DNA of 45,496 nucleotides from an uncultured Thermoanaerobaculum sp. (GTDB lineage: Bacteria > Acidobacteriota > Thermoanaerobaculia > Thermoanaerobaculales > Thermoanaerobaculaceae), in assembly GCA_937934115.1 (NCBI GenBank), contig CALHAH010000023.1:1-45496 (forward strand), in the 5' to 3' direction. The notes beneath the pieces are model-generated. The model did no database searches, was not told where the DNA came from, and saw only the letters and a program-made list of their open reading frames with translations. The translations under genes and the position numbers were made by a program. Every line of letters starts with the position of its first letter. Positions within the stretch are counted from its first letter, which is position 1. Positions 1-9,328 of this stretch are shown here, in pieces.

Positions 1-1211
1 GCAGGGGCAAAAAGCCTAAAGCCGAGGCCAGTACAATCATTGCGAGAACTAGTGGGGCAACTTCATCGCCCCTTTTCAACGGGCCGCGGACGTTGCCGGC
101 ACGGGAAACCAAGTAAAAGTCTTTGGAGTACCGGTGGCGAGCAAGAAACTCCTGATCTCCGGCACTAAAGTGTCACCAGGGGGAAATATCGCCCAGCCGC
201 CCAAATAAGCGCTCCCCGTGGCGGTGAATAGCAAGTACGGCGGCGTTGTAGTGACCGCGAATTCTCGCATCGCGGATATTTTGTCCCACAAGGGGCGAGG
301 AGGGAGAAACCACAGCCTCAACGAGCAAGCCGCGCTATTCCAGGCCAGCAAGTTGTTGGTCCCCGAGATCTTCTGCTGGTGCAAGACCAGGTGTACCCGC
401 GAGACTCTCGATGCTGGCCACGTGGCCCACCATCTTGCCGGAGTTCAAGTTCTGGACCGACAGGGGACAGGACCTCTCCCCTGCGTTCCACCGCGGCCAA
501 GAAGAGCCCAGGGAGGCGGCGAAATGCGCCCACGTGTCTGCCCGGGAGGCGAATTACATCCGTCACCGGCAACCGTGCTACCTACTCCCGCGGGTTGTGT
601 TCCAGCTCGTCTATAGGGTCTACGCGACGAGCGATGAGGTGTGGAGCTACAAACGAAAGGAACAGCAAGCCTAAAAGGGCCGTCGGTACGGCTACGTGGC
701 TTCTTTCAAAAAGTCCCAAACCGCGGTCGCCGTGTTCGAGAAGAAGGCCGTGAACAACAAGGTTCGTTGATGTCCCCAAAAGGGTACACATACCTCCGAG
801 AATCGCGGCAAAGGAAAGGCGCATGAGAAGGCTTGGGGGTGCGTTTTTGTTTTCCCGGGCGCAGGGTTGCACCGCGGGAATGAGTGCCGCAACGACGGAA
901 GTGTTGGCAATAAACGCGGGCAAAAAAGCCACCCCTCCCTACGTTGGCAAGAGATGAATTACTTTAAGCCAGCGAGCTTTCTTGCCAAAAAGTGCCTCCG
1001 CCACGTGCTCTACCAGCGCCGAACTTTGCAGGGGAGTGACCACCACGGAAAGCAACGCCACCACAACTTCTGCTGGGGAGGCAAGAGCACGCTCCGGGGT
1101 AAGAACACCCGAAAGGACGATAACCCCAGTGCCCAAGGCCAGAACCATCACCGGCTCGAAGGCGCCGCGCAACGTCCTCACGGCGGCGGCGAAAAGCACC
1201 GCTAGGGTCAA
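1..1211 (-). pseudogene. Decayed SLC13-family (DASS) anion transporter with TrkA-C domains
   Basis: Conceptual translation on the minus strand gives the N-terminal membrane part of an SLC13/DASS sodium-anion symporter. It includes the family-typical stretches around FIANTSVVAALIP and GGMCTLLGTSTNLVVHG. Two cytoplasmic TrkA-C-like regions follow (LPGLFLAAVERRGEVL, then SPLVGQNIRDARIRGHYNAA). The frame is broken by TAG at 939-941 and 582-584, TAG at 335-337 and TGA at 173-175, plus at least one frameshift near 430-445. After the frameshift the homology continues in another frame to the window edge. The likely start is the TTG at 1211, just after the upstream glycosyltransferase stop, so it was probably the last gene of the glycan operon. 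Intact relatives often carry sulfate or dicarboxylates; the substrate here is unknown. The 3' end lies outside the window. Sequencing error could explain one lesion but hardly four or five. Confidence 0.8.
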
Positions 1212-1225
1212 CCAGCTTTCCCAGC

Positions 1226-2428
1226 TCAGGAGGGATTTTTTTTCTTTTGGTTTTCAAAACGCGGAGAAAAAGTCGCGAGACCCTTGGGGAAAAGCTTTTC
1301 CAAGACAGTTTGCACACGGTCAAGCCAAGAATGCTTTTGGGCAAAGCTGCGCAGTTGCGCCACAAAGGAGGGATCGTTGGTCAACTGGGCTGCGTGCTCC
1401 AAGGCGGAAGCAAAAGAGCTTGCAGTTTCCGCGGCAAAAACTCCAGGAACACCCTGGGCCTCGGGGAAAGGCGTTACCACCACGGGCTTTCCCGCCGCCA
1501 GGTTTTCGTAAAGCTTTAAAGGTGAAAGACCGCGCAGGATGTCTTTGTCGCGAAAGGGATTGACTCCAACAGTGTAGTGCTGCATGTAAAAGGGTAAGCT
1601 GGGGTAGGGGCGAGGACCAAGGTAGAAAACGTGGGGTTCAGCAAAGAGCGGATGGGAGTGGCCAGCTTTATCCAGGTGGGGACCGATAAGGAGGAAACGC
1701 CACCGAGGTAAGAGCTGCGCCACCTGGTAAAGAAGGTCAAAGTCGAACCACTGGGCAAAAGAGCCACAGTAGCCGGCCACCGGTGAGTCCCCGTGGGCTG
1801 CGTGAAAAAATGGCGCCAGGCTTGGATCTTCGGGCATGGGAACGCCGTGGGTATCGAAGCGCCATGCTTTTACCGCGTTAGGGAGGTAAAGAGCGTCTGG
1901 CCGTGATACTTGGACGTCTTTTAAAAGCTCTTTCGAAACACAGGTCACCAGATCGGCCCACTGCAGTGCCCAGCGGTGGTTTGTCTCGAGGAAGCTTCGT
2001 CCGTAGGGAAAAACGTGGAAAGCATCAATAACGTCGTAAACCATAGATGCGGAGGGTGTTACATAGAGGCGAAAGGGTACGTTGTAAACGAAACACCAAA
2101 CCAGCGTTACGGGAATTTCAGCCAACAACTCGCGAGGGGCTTTGAAGAGAAAAATGTCCGGTTCAACTTCGAAAAAGCCGAACACGGGGTCATGGGCATT
2201 GGAGCAGTCGAAGACAACGGCAAAACCGAGCGTTGCAAAGGCGCGGGCCAAGTGGTGAGGGCGCTGGATTGAGGCAATGTGCCAACCTATGGAAGGCGGA
2301 AAGTAAACCAGTCCGCGCCGCTCCTGCGCCCGGCGGCTAACCCAGGCTACTTGCTCCACCAACGCCTGCTTGGTGGAAAAACTCACTGCTGCCAGCGATA
2401 CCGATGCGGTGTCCACGCCTTTCCCCAC
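1226..2428 (-). CDS. Glycosyltransferase, GT4-like (TuaH-type)
   Basis: A 400-residue cytoplasmic glycosyltransferase with the two-lobed GT-B layout. The N-terminal lobe carries the IQRPHHLARAFA motif (about residues 53-64), the counterpart of the FQRPQQLA signature seen in TuaH-like transferases. The C-terminal lobe has the nucleotide-sugar-binding stretch YENLAAGKPVVVTPFPE. The same motif occurs in module 3 of the upstream multidomain protein, so the two are paralogous. The GTG start at 2428 is preceded by GAGG at a 4-nt spacing and overlaps the upstream gene by 46 nt, consistent with translational coupling in a glycan operon. Donor and acceptor cannot be told from sequence. Confidence 0.85.
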   Translation of the reverse strand: MGKGVDTASVSLAAVSFSTKQALVEQVAWVSRRAQERRGLVYFPPSIGWHIASIQRPHHLARAFATLGFAVVFDCSNAHDPVFGFFEVEPDIFLFKAPRELLAEIPVTLVWCFVYNVPFRLYVTPSASMVYDVIDAFHVFPYGRSFLETNHRWALQWADLVTCVSKELLKDVQVSRPDALYLPNAVKAWRFDTHGVPMPEDPSLAPFFHAAHGDSPVAGYCGSFAQWFDFDLLYQVAQLLPRWRFLLIGPHLDKAGHSHPLFAEPHVFYLGPRPYPSLPFYMQHYTVGVNPFRDKDILRGLSPLKLYENLAAGKPVVVTPFPEAQGVPGVFAAETASSFASALEHAAQLTNDPSFVAQLRSFAQKHSWLDRVQTVLEKLFPKGLATFSPRFENQKKKNPS

Positions 2429-5400
2429 TTGGCCTCAAAGAGGGCGCGATTTTTTTCGAAAAGCTCTTGATACTGCGCTGGCGGCATGTTCTTAAAGGAT
2501 GCTTTTCCGTGGTGATGAACGAAGACGTCCTCCACGCACACCACCCGCAGGCCCACGTCCCGTACGCGGATGGCGTAGTCGTCATCCTCAAACATCCCCA
2601 GACCAAAACGTTCATCTAGCTCACCCACTAGAGTGAAAGTCTCGCGGCGCATGGCGGCGCAGAAAAGGGCAGCCACGGGAATATCGAAGAACTCGCCATC
2701 GTGGTCCTTCACGTAGTTTTGCGCCCAAAGCGGCATGTCTTCTAAAGAGCAATAACCCACCTGAACTTGTGCCTCGTTCCCTATCCAATTGCTCACCGGT
2801 CCCACGAGGCCAAAATCCGGGTGAGAGCGCAGGTGGCGAATCAGTCCTGAAAGCCAACCGCGGGTGACTACGGTGTCATTGTTCAATAAGACGATAAATT
2901 CCCCTTGCGCCTCACGCAGGGCTTGATTGTTGGCGGCAGCAAACCCGCGGTTTTCCGCATTCAAGATGACTCGTACGCGGGGATCCTCTCGGCCAAGCTC
3001 GCGCAAATACTCCGGGGTACCGTCGCTGGAGGCGTTATCTACCACAAAAAGCTCGTAGTTTGGCCATTCGGTACGGGCAAAGATGCTTTCGAGGCACTGC
3101 TTCGTGAGGTGAAGGTTGTTGTGCGTCACCACCACGATGGAAGCCTTGGGGAAGGCAGAAACAACCGCTGGGTGAAGAGTCTCGAAACGCTTTTCCCACG
3201 TGTGGTTCTGCGCAAACGCCCGGCGCCTTGCCGAAGATTCTTCCGTCTCCTCGTCCAGAGCGCACGTAATCTCGCGCACAAAGCCATCGGCGGTTTCGGC
3301 AAAACGCACGTAATCGCCAAAAGGCAGTAGTTCAGGCAAGGGCACAGAAACCAAGGGCTTGCCTGCCGCCATGATCTCAAAGAACTTGACGGGATTTGTA
3401 GCATCGGTAAGAGGTGTGCGCTTGAAAGGAATGATGAGGCAGTCCATCTGCTCTACCCACTGGGGGATTTGGGGGTATGGCTTTTCTCCCACAAGTTCCA
3501 CGTTAGGTAGGCGCGCGAGGCGCTTGGTGTCGGCAGTAAACGTTGACCCAACCAACAAAAAACGCCAATTGGGCCGCAACTCCGCCAGGTCGGCAACTAA
3601 GTCGCTGTCGAACCAATCAGCGATGGCCCCGTAGTACCCGACCACGGGAGTTTGCGCGGGAATGCGGAAAGGCACCCTCGCGAAATGCTCAAAATCGCAG
3701 GCGTTGGGAAGGTGGAGAACGCGGGGGTTATGCTTGCCGCAATGCTCTAAAAGCAACTGCGACGAGGCCAACACTAAATCTGCACCGGCAAGAAGGTCAT
3801 CCTCCAGCTGGAGCATATCCGGCCGATTTGTGGAAAAGCCCGCGTGGTAGTCCATGCAATCGTAAATGACAGGCCAGCCAAAGCGTTCCCGTAAACGTTG
3901 AGCTAAAGGCCACCAAAAGGGGAGTTGCACGATGACCGCCGTAGCCCCCAGCTGGTGTTCTCTTCGCAAATAGTCACAGGCTTCAAAATAAGCTTCTAAA
4001 GCTTCAGGGTCCATGGCATCCTGGTACACGTTGCGCTTGGGCCCCTTGAGGCTCACCTCCCAAATGTTCTGGCCTTTTTGTTCAAGGCCTACGCGTTTAC
4101 CAAAGCTCCGGAATTTCTGTGTGACGTAAAAAACACGGTGTCCATGGCGAGCCCATTGCACGGCCAGTTGTTGCGGCCTTTGAAAGCGAAAATCCCAATC
4201 AATGATCGGTAAACACAACACATCAAATCGGTAGTCGCAGGTCCAAAGCACAGGTGCTCTCTGCGACGATGGATTTTCCCGGAGGGCGAGGGGCGGCTCT
4301 TCTGCCTTGCTGGGCTGTTCAGATTCAGGGGGAGTTAATATTGTGTCGTTATCACTGCGGTTTTGTTTTGTGCCCGCCAGTCGGCTTCGCAGGCGCCAGT
4401 AAAACGAAGCTAACCGGAACCAACGGGTTGAGGTAATTCCCGTGAGCAAACGAGACAGACGTTCAACCTCGCGCTGTCTGTTGTCATACTCTTTCACAAG
4501 CGCCTGGTGCTTCGTCGTCCACTCAGCCACCTGGGTACGAAGCTGCTGGTTTTCAACCACAAGTCTTTCAATTTCTTGCTGCCTTTCACCGTACTGACCC
4601 ACCAACGCCTGGTATTTGCTACCCCAGTCCGCCTCTTTCGTTTCGAGAAGCCGGCAAAGCCTCTCCACTTCCTGCTGGCGCTTGCCGTATTGGTCGACCA
4701 AGGCTTGATATCTAAATTGCAGCTCTGTAATGTTTTGTTGTTGCTTTTCCAGCTGATTAAGCAAGTCAAAAAGGTGTTCTTGAGCATAGGACGCATAGGA
4801 GAGACTTAGGCGAACAACATCCTGGACGCTGAAACGGGAGGGGAGTGCTGCCTGTTGCCAGGTTAGCTCTGTGTCCAGGGACACGGTGCTGAGGGGAGCG
4901 GAAAACTCACCTGTAATGGAAGGCGCACAACGCTGTAGACTGGTCTGAAGCGTATCAAAAAAATGCTTTCCCGTTTCGGCGGGGGGCTGGACCGCAGTGG
5001 CACGCTCCCTTTCGCTGGCCAACGAAACAGCTAGCGCCGATCGTACGGCCGGTTCGAGGTCGGAAAGATTTAAGGCAATAAAGCATAGAGGACTGGAGAG
5101 CAGATTGGGACGAAAATTTAAAACCGTTGGCGTGCCGAAGGAGATAGCCGTGGCCGCGGCTTCTTCAGCCCAAAATTCGTCGTCTTTACTGAATGCGGGT
5201 ACGATGACGCTGTCGCAACCTCTAAGAAAGCCAACTGTTTCTTCCTCAGTTAAGTCCGGCAAAGGGACTGCCGAGGATCCGGTCAATTCCCCAAGGGCTG
5301 GAGCAATGGCCTCCGCGCCGGGGCCGACAAGCAGCCAACGAATCTCAGTGCTTTTGGGGAGCGAACAAAACAGTTCTTGCCACAGCCCCCTTCGAAAATC

Positions 5401-6945
5401 TCCCAGAATTCCCGCAAGAAAAACGCCGTCACGAAGATTGTCAATAGGAAAAGGTGGGGTTTCATCCGTCCACGCAGGCAGGACCGGAGGCTCGGTCCGA
5501 AGTCGTTCCTGATTCGGGAAAAGCAGGACCTCCAGAACACCGTTTTTGACCTCGGCCAATGCTATTGACCACCATGGTGGCTCGCTGCCGCTGCCTTCCG
5601 GGGGCTCTGGGAGAAGCTGCCCACTTTGTGGAAAGAAAAGGGAAAATCCATCAGGTACGACGAAGCGGTTCGGTGGTACACAGCTAAAATCGCGCCCCTT
5701 TTCGATTGCTACGCGCATGCCTCTGTTTGCCAGCTCTCGCCAAACGGCCATGCGAAAAAGCCCCATTCCAGGATGTGCCGCCTCGCCCGGATTCTTGATG
5801 AAGACGAAGTGACGGGGTATATCTTCCAAGGGGCTTTGCAAAAAGCTGCTTAGCAACTCTAACCACCGTTGCCGCCAAGATTCCAATGAGAAAGCTAGCG
5901 ATGCTTGACGTGCGTTCCTCGAAAGCCCCCTTTTTAACTCGGGGTTACGGATAAGCTGGAGTACGGCTCGAGCTATTGGTTCGGGAAAAGGGTCGACAAG
6001 AAGGCCGGTAACACCATCAACAATGAGCTCAGGCAAGCCCCCAACGGGAGTAGCAATAACTGCCTTTCCGGCGGCCAGAGCTTCCAAGCAGGCCAAAGAT
6101 GTTCCTTCCGCGCTCGTGGACGGGATGATGACAATGTCCGCCAAGTCGTATGCTTCAGCCATGTCCTCCATGGGCACTTCAGCTATCCTGACATTTGTCG
6201 GAAATTCCGCAGCTAGCTTTTCCGCTGTAACCTTTGCTTCCTCGTCTTCTGGCTGACCTACAAGGAAAAAAAGAGCCTCCGGGGCGTCTTTCACCACAGA
6301 CTTGATCACAGGGTACAAAAGGTCTAGGCCACGTGCCTTTGCCAGCCGTCGGGGAAACAGAACCGCTGGTCGCGTCGTATCTTGCACCTTGGGCCTTGGT
6401 GCGAATCGCGAGGTATCGACAAAGTTCGGTATGCGAATGCATTTCTGCGCCACGTTCCAGTCCATGCTCCTTAGACAATTAATCGTGTTTGCATCAACGG
6501 AAACCAACGTGGTGAGGTTCCGAACGGCTCGCAGAAGTCTATCGACGGTCACTTGGTAAGACCTGTCCCAAGTTTGTAGCACAGGGTCGTCCCAGTAAAC
6601 GCCGTGAGAAATACCAATTGACGGAGAAAAGGCGAAATGTTCTGCAAGAAATGGGGCAAAGTAAATCGTCAATTCGGACGCTGACACCCTTAAATGAAAC
6701 TCTCTGGAAAAATCTGCGGCACTCTCACTGGTTGGTAGCCCGAATACTGGAATTCCGTGGAAGAAACTCAGAAATGAGTTCTCAGCGGGCTGAAATACTT
6801 CTACTTCGTAGCCCATGCTCCGAATAAGCTTGCAAAGCTCATAAAGATACCGTTCGGCACCGCCTAAAAAAGCGCGTTTAGCGCTTCGGTTGAACGGTGA
6901 AGGCGACGCGATAGTGACAAGGCCGTGACGACGTTTTTTCATCAT
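2383..6945 (-). CDS. Four-module glycosyltransferase (GT4 / GT4-like / TuaH-like / GT2)
   Basis: A 1520-residue protein without signal peptide. Residues 1-370 are a GT4 transferase (GGAERYLYEL near 28; EGTSLACLEALAAGK near 280-294). Residues 385-690 look like a second, diverged GT-B fold (LLVGPGAEA, SFGTPTVLNFRP). Residues 715-835 form a coiled coil built from three related repeats (YQALVDQYGKRQQEVERL and copies). Residues 907-1255 are a TuaH-like GT (DWDFRFQRPQQLA; FFEIMAAGKPLVSVP). Residues 1268-1520 are a GT2 domain (IVVVTHNN, VVDNASSDGTPEYL, LLNNDT as the DxD-like metal site). I chose the ATG at 6943-6945 because GGGGAG lies 8 nt upstream and the longer frame would overlap the preceding gene by about 160 nt. 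The gap to that gene is 20 nt. It probably adds several sugars to one surface glycan. Confidence 0.85.
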   Translation of the reverse strand: MMKKRRHGLVTIASPSPFNRSAKRAFLGGAERYLYELCKLIRSMGYEVEVFQPAENSFLSFFHGIPVFGLPTSESAADFSREFHLRVSASELTIYFAPFLAEHFAFSPSIGISHGVYWDDPVLQTWDRSYQVTVDRLLRAVRNLTTLVSVDANTINCLRSMDWNVAQKCIRIPNFVDTSRFAPRPKVQDTTRPAVLFPRRLAKARGLDLLYPVIKSVVKDAPEALFFLVGQPEDEEAKVTAEKLAAEFPTNVRIAEVPMEDMAEAYDLADIVIIPSTSAEGTSLACLEALAAGKAVIATPVGGLPELIVDGVTGLLVDPFPEPIARAVLQLIRNPELKRGLSRNARQASLAFSLESWRQRWLELLSSFLQSPLEDIPRHFVFIKNPGEAAHPGMGLFRMAVWRELANRGMRVAIEKGRDFSCVPPNRFVVPDGFSLFFPQSGQLLPEPPEGSGSEPPWWSIALAEVKNGVLEVLLFPNQERLRTEPPVLPAWTDETPPFPIDNLRDGVFLAGILGDFRRGLWQELFCSLPKSTEIRWLLVGPGAEAIAPALGELTGSSAVPLPDLTEEETVGFLRGCDSVIVPAFSKDDEFWAEEAAATAISFGTPTVLNFRPNLLSSPLCFIALNLSDLEPAVRSALAVSLASERERATAVQPPAETGKHFFDTLQTSLQRCAPSITGEFSAPLSTVSLDTELTWQQAALPSRFSVQDVVRLSLSYASYAQEHLFDLLNQLEKQQQNITELQFRYQALVDQYGKRQQEVERLCRLLETKEADWGSKYQALVGQYGERQQEIERLVVENQQLRTQVAEWTTKHQALVKEYDNRQREVERLSRLLTGITSTRWFRLASFYWRLRSRLAGTKQNRSDNDTILTPPESEQPSKAEEPPLALRENPSSQRAPVLWTCDYRFDVLCLPIIDWDFRFQRPQQLAVQWARHGHRVFYVTQKFRSFGKRVGLEQKGQNIWEVSLKGPKRNVYQDAMDPEALEAYFEACDYLRREHQLGATAVIVQLPFWWPLAQRLRERFGWPVIYDCMDYHAGFSTNRPDMLQLEDDLLAGADLVLASSQLLLEHCGKHNPRVLHLPNACDFEHFARVPFRIPAQTPVVGYYGAIADWFDSDLVADLAELRPNWRFLLVGSTFTADTKRLARLPNVELVGEKPYPQIPQWVEQMDCLIIPFKRTPLTDATNPVKFFEIMAAGKPLVSVPLPELLPFGDYVRFAETADGFVREITCALDEETEESSARRRAFAQNHTWEKRFETLHPAVVSAFPKASIVVVTHNNLHLTKQCLESIFARTEWPNYELFVVDNASSDGTPEYLRELGREDPRVRVILNAENRGFAAANNQALREAQGEFIVLLNNDTVVTRGWLSGLIRHLRSHPDFGLVGPVSNWIGNEAQVQVGYCSLEDMPLWAQNYVKDHDGEFFDIPVAALFCAAMRRETFTLVGELDERFGLGMFEDDDYAIRVRDVGLRVVCVEDVFVHHHGKASFKNMPPAQYQELFEKNRALFEAKWGKAWTPHRYRWQQ

Positions 6946-6964
6946 TGCTCGCACTCCCCACAAT

Positions 6965-9328
6965 TCAGACCGTTTCCAAGAGGCCTTTCTCCCCACTGCC
7001 GCAAACGTAAAGAAACTCGTCCAACTCTTTACCGTGGACAGCAAGGCGCTGCCTAGCTGCTTGGCAATAAGCTCGCTGGCGTTCGCGTTGGAGCGAGGGG
7101 AACAGTAGTAATTTTTCAATGGCGTCAACCAAGGCAGTTTCGTCCCACCCGCTTAAGGGCCAGCACCAACGCGATAGAGAAGACTCAAGGAAAAGGTATG
7201 AGAGTTTTGGGTCGTAAGCGAACCCTAAAACCGGCGTGCTATGGCGAAAGGCGAAGACTACCGCGTGATACCGCATGGCGATCACCACATCACTGGCCGA
7301 GATAACAGCATCGGCTAACCATGGTCCAAGGTGTGGCAATATGTAAAACTTTACGCCATTACCAACATATTCTCGGAGCCGAAATCCCACGGCAATATCA
7401 TCGGTCCACGGATGTCCTTGCCAGGTTTGGAAGGGAATGTACAGACCAAGACCACCTACTCTATGCAATACCTTTTTAAGGGCTGACCCAATCATTGCAA
7501 GAAACTGAGAGCGCAGACCAGTTACATCCCAGCCGCGTAGTATCACGGATATCACGGGTCGGGGCGCTTCACCCAACCCGAGCGATGACCATAGTTTATC
7601 CCTTGGCGGGTGCCGGTGAGGCAAATCGAAGGCCGGATCGGCAGTTACAGCAACTCTAGTGCTTTTCGTAACTCCGCCGAGATCGAGGAGTTCAAATGAA
7701 GCTTTATCGCGAACTGTCACGAGGTATGCATTACTAAGCACTTCTGCAACTGCTTTGAGGCTTCCCTCTGAACGAAGGGGTCCAACCCCAACTCCAAAAA
7801 GAAGACAAGGTTTGTTTAAACGGGTGGCCCGTGCCACCAAGGATAAGTAGGCGGTTGGGCCTTCGGGGTCTTCGCTGAAAAGTTTTTCTGGCTCAAAAGC
7901 CCACCAGTCGTGAAAAAGTCCCCCACCGCCGATGACCACCAGGTCAGAAGTCGCAATTGCTTCCTCAACTTTGGGCCAATGGAAGAGAGAAAGCGCCGGT
8001 GTTTGGAGAAAAGACAGAGGCCCAGGTTTGGGCGCTACAACCGTGACAGAAACGTGTGGGTGTCTGGCCTTTAATAGTTCGTAGTTGGAAAGGAGAATTG
8101 CATCATCTCCAATATTACTGACGCCAAAGTCGCCTGCCAGAAGCACTGACAAACGTCGTGCAGGCTGCCGTATGTTCGCTGAATCATTGTCGGGAATGTT
8201 AGAACTGCTTATGGCAGACGAGTTGTATGCCTCGGTGGTTTTTACGTGTGTTTGGCTTTGCCGTTCTAGTGCACGCAAAAGCAACGTTTCCCATTCAACG
8301 GCCCTCTCCTGCCATGTGGGTATCGATTTGGCTGCCGCCAGGCGGATTGATTCAAACTTCTCAGGCTGGCGGAGGTAAAGCTCCAAGAGCGCAGCAGCTT
8401 CTGACAAATTCGGCTTTCCCGCTTCTACCGGCACGAGGAACCCAGTTTCACGATCGGCCACGAGCTCAGCGTTGGAACCGTGGTTGCTTGCGAACACTAC
8501 TACACCCGCACTCATGGCCTCAGCAGTAGCGAGAGAGCAGCCGTCTGCCCAGTCCACAAAATACGGCATAAAGCCACACCCAAGCAACGTTTCCGGTATG
8601 TTGTCTTGGGGTATATCACCAGCGAAATGAAGCCATGGAATGTTAGCGGGCTTGGGCGCCTTGTCCCAAAAGGACGTATCGCCAAAAACCAGTAGGCGAA
8701 AGCGCAAGCCTTTTGCGTATAAGCTGTCAAGGACCGTGAAGATGTTGTGGAACCCCTTTTCGGGCGTAGACAGATAGACTCCGAGGAAAGGGTCCCGTGC
8801 AGTATTACGAATTGCCCGAAGCGGGAACTTGTGGAGGACCGCTTCTCCTCGGATAACGCGGAGCTTGTTCGAAGGGAAACCCCATTCGCTTTCGGCAAGC
8901 TTCTTAACGTAGACGGATTCCGCCACCACGAAGTCGAGAGGCCCGTCAGGCTCCGCTACTCGGACGGGGCCACGAAGCCAAAGGATGCGAACTTTGCCCT
9001 CAAGGCGGTCAATCTCAGGTTGTTGAAAATGAAGTACTTGTCCCGTGTGAAAAACGAGAACATCAAATGATCCCTGACATTCATTGAGCCCCCGAACCGA
9101 AAGAAGGTCCTGTGTTCCGCGAACCGCGTTGCCCGCGAAGATTGTGACCTCGAACCCTCGGTTCGCAAGGGCTCTTGCCCAGTGAATAAGACCAGCCTTG
9201 CCACCTCTTAAAGCAGCGCGGGAAGGCAAATCGATCCCAAGAGGCAGGTTGATGTCGGGGCAGTAGAGCGCCAGGGTCCGTCCGCGAGACAGTCTTCTTG
9301 CCGCCATGCGAATGGGTCTCTCACTCAC
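6965..9328 (-). CDS. Fused GT4 glycosyltransferase / polysaccharide pyruvyl transferase
   Basis: A 787-residue cytoplasmic fusion. Residues 17-355 are a GT4 transferase (GGKAGLIHWARALANRGFEV near 43-62; DGCSLATAEAMSAGVVVFAS as the donor-binding stretch near 263-282). Residues 393-775 match the polysaccharide pyruvyl transferase (CsaB/WcaK) family: GDFGVSNIGDDAIL at 399-412, VVIGGGGLFHDW near 464, FGVGVGPL near 511, and RYHAVVFAF near 686-694. Such enzymes put a pyruvate ketal on sugars of surface polymers, for example those to which SLH-domain proteins bind. The start is uncertain: GTG at 9328 overlaps the upstream stop by 8 nt, and an ATG at 9307 is also possible. The pair of activities in one chain suggests that the transferred sugar is pyruvylated, which is inference. 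Confidence 0.85.
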   Translation of the reverse strand: MSERPIRMAARRLSRGRTLALYCPDINLPLGIDLPSRAALRGGKAGLIHWARALANRGFEVTIFAGNAVRGTQDLLSVRGLNECQGSFDVLVFHTGQVLHFQQPEIDRLEGKVRILWLRGPVRVAEPDGPLDFVVAESVYVKKLAESEWGFPSNKLRVIRGEAVLHKFPLRAIRNTARDPFLGVYLSTPEKGFHNIFTVLDSLYAKGLRFRLLVFGDTSFWDKAPKPANIPWLHFAGDIPQDNIPETLLGCGFMPYFVDWADGCSLATAEAMSAGVVVFASNHGSNAELVADRETGFLVPVEAGKPNLSEAAALLELYLRQPEKFESIRLAAAKSIPTWQERAVEWETLLLRALERQSQTHVKTTEAYNSSAISSSNIPDNDSANIRQPARRLSVLLAGDFGVSNIGDDAILLSNYELLKARHPHVSVTVVAPKPGPLSFLQTPALSLFHWPKVEEAIATSDLVVIGGGGLFHDWWAFEPEKLFSEDPEGPTAYLSLVARATRLNKPCLLFGVGVGPLRSEGSLKAVAEVLSNAYLVTVRDKASFELLDLGGVTKSTRVAVTADPAFDLPHRHPPRDKLWSSLGLGEAPRPVISVILRGWDVTGLRSQFLAMIGSALKKVLHRVGGLGLYIPFQTWQGHPWTDDIAVGFRLREYVGNGVKFYILPHLGPWLADAVISASDVVIAMRYHAVVFAFRHSTPVLGFAYDPKLSYLFLESSLSRWCWPLSGWDETALVDAIEKLLLFPSLQRERQRAYCQAARQRLAVHGKELDEFLYVCGSGEKGLLETV

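Noticed and set aside
173-175. TGA in the SLC13 remnant as a second selenocysteine codon
   Set aside because: There is no redox motif around it, a frame change lies nearby, and upstream TAGs already break the gene.
582-941. In-frame TAG codons in the SLC13 gene as possible pyrrolysine or amber recoding
   Set aside because: TAG ends many intact genes here (addA, rtcB, rmuC, nadK, tamB, ribBA), the same gene also has TGA and frameshift lesions, and no Pyl-type family is involved. Pseudogene decay is simpler.
6943-7128. Upstream extension of the four-module glycosyltransferase by 61 residues
   Set aside because: The extra part overlaps the preceding gene, shows no GT4 sequence, and the inner ATG has a good GGGGAG site.
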